Positions 49,849-52,632 of a stretch of DNA of 52,632 nt are shown here, piece by piece (positions within the stretch are counted from its first letter, which is position 1; every line of letters begins with the position of its first letter). The translations under genes and the position numbers were made by a program. The notes under the pieces are model-generated. The model saw only the letters and a program-made list of their open reading frames with translations. It did no database searches and was not told the DNA's origin. Source of the stretch: a virus; the IMG/VR virus record IMGVR_UViG_3300048014_000039, positions 1-52,632 of that record; one strand, 5' to 3'.

Positions 49849-50564
49849 ACCCGAGCGTGACTGGAGCGTTTAAGAGCAAGACCATGTGGGTGGCTTTCTT
49901 GATTTTGATCTCCTCAGGGTTGCAGCCCATCTGGCCGCAGATCGGCGCCGCGCTGCATTTGGACCCCAAGACCTGGGCGCTCGTCGGCACGATCGCCGCG
50001 CTCTTCATGGCTGCACTGCGCACCGTCACGAATGGCTCGCTCGCCGACAAGGCCACGGCACCCACGCCGCCAGTCATCCCGCCGGCCGCCGCGCCGCTCC
50101 TGTTGCTTGCGATGCTGCTCCCAACAGTCCTGTTCATGAGCGGCTGCAAAAACGCCACGGCTTTCCTCGCGTCGCCGACCGGTGCTGCCGTGGTCGCAGA
50201 CGCGGGTAAGGTCGTCGACAGCGCCGTGGCGATCGCCACCACCTACGAGCTGACCAAAGACCCGTCCACCACTAAAGCCAAAGCGGTTGCCTTCAAGGCC
50301 ATTGCACAGCAGATCGTAGCTGACACCGCAAATCCGACCACCACTGTAGCGACACTCGAGGCGACCTTAACTGCAAGGATCGCGGCCCTGTCGCCGAACC
50401 CTGTGATAGCCGCGTCCGCGGTTAGCCTCGCGGGCGGCATTCAAGGCGCTCTCAACAACGTCATCGGCACGAGCGTGGGCGGCCCGCTGGCGCAGACCAC
50501 GCTCGTGGATTTAGGCGCGCTTGCCCAGCAGGTTGTAACGGTCTGTACCTTCTACGGAGCCTGA
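49845..50564 (+). CDS. Holin-like protein fused to lipoprotein-like segment
   Basis: A 239-residue protein. Residues 1-75 resemble small phage holins (SKTMWVAFLILISSGLQPIW, then LVGTIAALFMAALRTVTNGS). After a Pro/Ala linker comes a lipoprotein-type signal (PLLLLAMLLPTVLFMSGCKN) with a lipobox Cys, then a soluble helical part. An in-frame start for a separate lipoprotein is not clear, so a fusion of two lysis functions is possible. Confidence 0.65.
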   Translation: MNPSVTGAFKSKTMWVAFLILISSGLQPIWPQIGAALHLDPKTWALVGTIAALFMAALRTVTNGSLADKATAPTPPVIPPAAAPLLLLAMLLPTVLFMSGCKNATAFLASPTGAAVVADAGKVVDSAVAIATTYELTKDPSTTKAKAVAFKAIAQQIVADTANPTTTVATLEATLTARIAALSPNPVIAASAVSLAGGIQGALNNVIGTSVGGPLAQTTLVDLGALAQQVVTVCTFYGA

Positions 50565-50567
50565 ATC

Positions 50568-50780
50568 GTGAGTGCTGCGCTCATCATTGCGCTGATCAAC
50601 GCCTCTCCGGCCGTCATCGCAGCAGTGGAGAAGATCATCGCCGACATCACGGCATCAGGGCATCCGGATACCGCGGACCTAAAGCCGGAGCACGTGGCGG
50701 CGATCAGCGCGGCGTTGCGGCAGGCCGCGCCCTCGACCGACGTTCCGGCGCCGCTCGCCAATCCGGACGGCCCAGAGTAG
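50568..50780 (+). CDS. Small hypothetical protein
   Basis: A 70-residue protein starting at GTG 50568. MSAALIIALINASPAVIAAV is hydrophobic, and the end is Pro/Ala-rich. It follows the holin-like gene by 3 bp. Function unknown. Confidence 0.6.
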   Translation: MSAALIIALINASPAVIAAVEKIIADITASGHPDTADLKPEHVAAISAALRQAAPSTDVPAPLANPDGPE

Positions 50781-50785
50781 CGCCA

Positions 50786-51268
50786 ATGTTTCATTCGCCG
50801 CTGGTGCTGGTCGAGCTCGACACCCCGGATCTCTGGGTGCTCAACCAACCGCTCATGTTCAGCGGCAGCTGCGGCGTCATTACCGTGCCGGAAGGCTTTA
50901 TCACGGATCTCGCGAGCATTCCCCACGTCGTGGACTGGATACCGTTCTTGGATCGCACAGGGGCTTCCAGGCGCCCTGGGGCGCTCCATGACTGGCTGTA
51001 CGCCGGGATGCGATCAAAGGGCAAGGACTGGTGCGACGCGCTGCTGCGCGAGGCTCTGATGTCCGAGGGGCTATCGCATTTCGAGGCCACCGCCTACTAC
51101 AAGGCCGTGCAGTGGTTCGGCAAGCGCGCCTGGGAGTTCGACGGCAACCGCCATCCGTATGTCAACACCGGTACCTCGAATCTTGAGAGTTGCGACTTCA
51201 TCAGTGAAGCGGCATGGCAGGCATGGCTCGCAACTTCTCCCACGCCAAACGAAGTGCACGCGCCGTGA
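50786..51268 (+). CDS. DUF1353 family protein
   Basis: A 160-residue protein with the DUF1353 signature: VPEGFITDLASIPHVVDWIP, then RPGALHDWLYAG, and DALLREALMSEGLSHFEATAYY. Found in many tailed phages near lysis or tail genes. Function unknown, perhaps a peptidase-like fold with the HDWLY motif. Confidence 0.85.
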   Translation: MFHSPLVLVELDTPDLWVLNQPLMFSGSCGVITVPEGFITDLASIPHVVDWIPFLDRTGASRRPGALHDWLYAGMRSKGKDWCDALLREALMSEGLSHFEATAYYKAVQWFGKRAWEFDGNRHPYVNTGTSNLESCDFISEAAWQAWLATSPTPNEVHAP

Positions 51269-51603
51269 GCGAAGCGCGCGTCGAATTCCTTTCCATCACC
51301 GGCGATGAGCTTAAAGCCGGAGAGGCGCCCCAGCGATTCACGTTTCGTTGCGTCGGCCATAACCGCGGCCGCCATCCGGCGCTCGAGCAAATGAACTGCG
51401 GCAACCTGTTGATCGCCAATTCGGGCCACGGCATCAAGCGGGACGGGCAGGGGCAGAACGGCGGCCGCCCGCAGTGGGACTGGGACGGAAACCGTGAGGC
51501 GCCGACCTTCTCACCTTCGATCAATTGCGAGAAGCACTGTGGCTGGCATGGGTACATCCGCGGCGGCCGCTGCGTCAATACCGCAGGGCAGGACGAGCCG
51601 TGA
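51265..51603 (+). CDS. DUF6527-like protein A
   Basis: A 112-residue protein from GTG 51265 (GTGA overlap). NREAPTFSPSINCEKHCGWH, then GYIRGGRCV contains the conserved PTFSPS and Cys/His ligands of the DUF6527 type, likely metal-binding. It is followed by a second, related protein, so the pair arose by duplication. Confidence 0.75.
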   Translation: MSEARVEFLSITGDELKAGEAPQRFTFRCVGHNRGRHPALEQMNCGNLLIANSGHGIKRDGQGQNGGRPQWDWDGNREAPTFSPSINCEKHCGWHGYIRGGRCVNTAGQDEP

Positions 51604-51935
51604 GCGCGCGCGGCGTGCTTCGGATCATCGAGGGCGGCCAGGTCGGCTTCTGGTGCCAGGGCTGCAACCATGTGCACGTCATCCCGATATCCTCCGGCGT
51701 CAATGACTGGCAGTTCAACGGCGACTACGACAAGCCGACGTTCAACCCAAGCGTGCTCGTCAGATACCGTCACCCGAAGGGTCACACAAACGAGAATCCG
51801 GCGCCGCTCGGCTACGAGGGTGAATACGTCGAGGATATTTGTCACTCATTTGTGCGCGACGGGCAGATCCAATTCCTCGCGGATTGCAAACACGCGCTCG
51901 CCGGGCAGACGGTCGCGCTCAAGCCGTTCGGATGA
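51600..51935 (+). CDS. DUF6527-like protein B
   Basis: A 111-residue protein from GTG 51600 (GTGA overlap). FWCQGCNHVHVIPIS carries Cys/His, and YDKPTFNPSVLVRYRH repeats the PTFxPS signature of protein A. CHSFVRDGQIQFLADCKHAL ends it. Function unknown. Confidence 0.75.
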   Translation: MSARGVLRIIEGGQVGFWCQGCNHVHVIPISSGVNDWQFNGDYDKPTFNPSVLVRYRHPKGHTNENPAPLGYEGEYVEDICHSFVRDGQIQFLADCKHALAGQTVALKPFG

Positions 51936-51945
51936 GCGCGCGGGC

Positions 51946-52329
51946 GTGCAATTCCTGACTCAATCGAACCTCGACCCAGGCAACTGCCTGCAGACCTGCG
52001 TCGCCTGCATCCTCGACATGCCACCGGCTGACGTTCCCGATCAGCTCCTTCACCCCAATCCCCTGAGCTACCTCCTCGAGTTGCGCGAATTCCTTCGCCG
52101 GCGCCTGCACATGACGATCACCCTCGTGATGCCAGCGCATCATCTCCATGCTTACCCTCTCGCGGTGCGCGAGTACATTCTGTTCGGTCAAATGGTGGGA
52201 CCGTTCGGCGGCGTCTGCGAGGAGCATTGCGTCGTGGGGCGCAGCGGGGATGTGTTTTGGGATCCTTATCCTGGGCGGCCGGGGCTCACGCGCGTCGATG
52301 CGGCGTGGCTGTTCCAGACGATTCCATAA
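51946..52329 (+). CDS. Cysteine-peptidase-like phage protein
   Basis: A 127-residue protein from GTG 51946. GNCLQTCVACILDMP and EHCVVGRSGDVFWDPYPG show the spacing of a papain/C39-like fold with Cys and His active residues. Whether it is an enzyme is unclear. It is the last phage gene before attR. The 124 bp after it contain no gene, only an imperfect repeat. Confidence 0.6.
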   Translation: MQFLTQSNLDPGNCLQTCVACILDMPPADVPDQLLHPNPLSYLLELREFLRRRLHMTITLVMPAHHLHAYPLAVREYILFGQMVGPFGGVCEEHCVVGRSGDVFWDPYPGRPGLTRVDAAWLFQTIP

Positions 52330-52355
52330 CCGTGTCACTTTCCGTGCGCACTTCA
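52329..52355 (+). repeat. Imperfect 27-bp repeat near the right prophage end
   Basis: Copy of 166-192 with 24 of 27 identical bases, in the same orientation, close to attR. Confidence 0.5.
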
Positions 52356-52453
52356 GCTGGAACTGGCGAATAAATGCGGGCAAAAGCGGATATCGCCGGC
52401 ACGCTGGTTTCGATAAGTCGTTGAATTCGCATAGTCTTCGGCTTGCCCACTGA

Positions 52454-52500
52454 ATTCATAACGCCGGGGTCGAGGGTTCGATTCCCTCCTTCACCACCAA
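52454..52500 (+). other. attR: attR, right attachment site (truncated tRNA-Met 3' half)
   Basis: Exact 47-bp repeat of 81-127. It holds only the tRNA part from the anticodon loop to CCA, so it is the displaced host half and not a working tRNA. Confidence 0.95.
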
Positions 52501-52507
52501 CTTTAAC

Positions 52508-52530
52508 TGTGCCTTCCGGGCACATGGGTA
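52508..52530 (-). mobile_element. IS481-family element, terminal end (partial)
   Basis: The sequence starting TGTGCCTTCCGGGCAC (52508) resembles the tip of IS481-type elements, and GTTACC-type sequence recurs near 52540-52560. The element starts about 8 bp right of attR and runs out of the window. Confidence 0.6.
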
Positions 52531-52535
52531 ACGGT

Positions 52536-52632
52536 TTATACCGGAGACATAGGTAACACTTTAGCACCGAACGGATTTTCGGCGCATTCGACTCGACCGG
52601 TCTCGTGATCGAAGAACCCTAAGTCGTACTTC
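52536..52632 (-). CDS. IS481-family transposase, C-terminal end (partial)
   Basis: Only the last 31 codons are present. The peptide KYDLGFFDHETGRVECAENP, continuing FGAKVLPMSPV, fits the conserved end of IS481 transposases (YDLG.FD ... ENPFG.KVLPMSPV). It is cut by the window edge and belongs to host DNA flanking the prophage. Confidence 0.8.
   Translation of the reverse strand, partial: KYDLGFFDHETGRVECAENPFGAKVLPMSPV

Noticed and set aside
52286-52567. A 93-residue minus-strand protein across attR
   Set aside because: It translates the tRNA fragment and intergenic DNA; no family resemblance apart from the short repeat.
1-52632. CRISPR array
   Set aside because: No regularly spaced direct repeats with unique spacers were found; the only short repeat clusters are the iterons and the DGR repeats.

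Overview
The window holds one essentially complete temperate phage genome (about 52.4 kb) integrated in a host tRNA-Met (CAT) gene. The full tRNA (50-126) lies at the left edge. A 47-bp direct repeat of its 3' part (81-127 and 52454-52500) marks attL and attR. Right of attR an IS481-type insertion sequence begins and runs off the window. High GC, a lambda-like siphovirus gene plan and the IS481 element suggest a proteobacterial host. The species cannot be named from the sequence.

Layout. (1) 129-17288, minus strand: a long early-left operon of tightly packed genes, most joined by ATGA, GTGA or TGATG stop/start overlaps. In transcription order it holds small genes, a third diversity-generating retroelement (DGR) target, small genes, a RecE-like nuclease, a Sak4-like ATPase, an ExoX-like exonuclease, the main DGR cassette (two targets, avd, template repeat, reverse transcriptase), a HerA/FtsK-like ATPase, csrA, a ParB-like protein, small zinc-ribbon genes, a GNAT acetyltransferase, a GIY-YIG protein, an excisionase-like protein and the integrase. 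(2) 17289-18453: immunity region with two mirror-image promoters (PL and PR), each carrying a pair of ACCCATNNATGGGT operators 21 bp apart, a repressor, and a signal-peptide protein likely expressed with the repressor. (3) 18453-24197, plus strand: Cro-like regulator, a second regulator, a replication ATPase followed by an iteron/hairpin putative origin, nucleases, and a gpZ-like tail protein. (4) 24393-48427, plus strand: packaging, head and tail genes (TerS, TerL, portal, protease-capsid fusion with an internal start, adaptors, a secreted-looking SGNH/beta-helix protein, an Fn3-bearing tail tube protein, a G/GT frameshift pair, tape measure, tail tip proteins). (5) 48568-52329: lysis genes (lambda R-type endolysin, membrane proteins, holin-like protein) and accessory genes.

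The most striking system is the DGR. Its template repeat (10441-10547) matches three variable repeats at the very C-termini of three DUF1566-like proteins (11060-11159, 11624-11730, 16580-16686). Hand alignment gives 52 substitutions, 50 of them at template adenines (coding strand). The template is translated in frame at the start of the reverse-transcriptase reading frame, and the whole cassette sits in the early operon under the phage repressor, not beside tail genes. The targets have no visible signal peptide, so what they bind is open.
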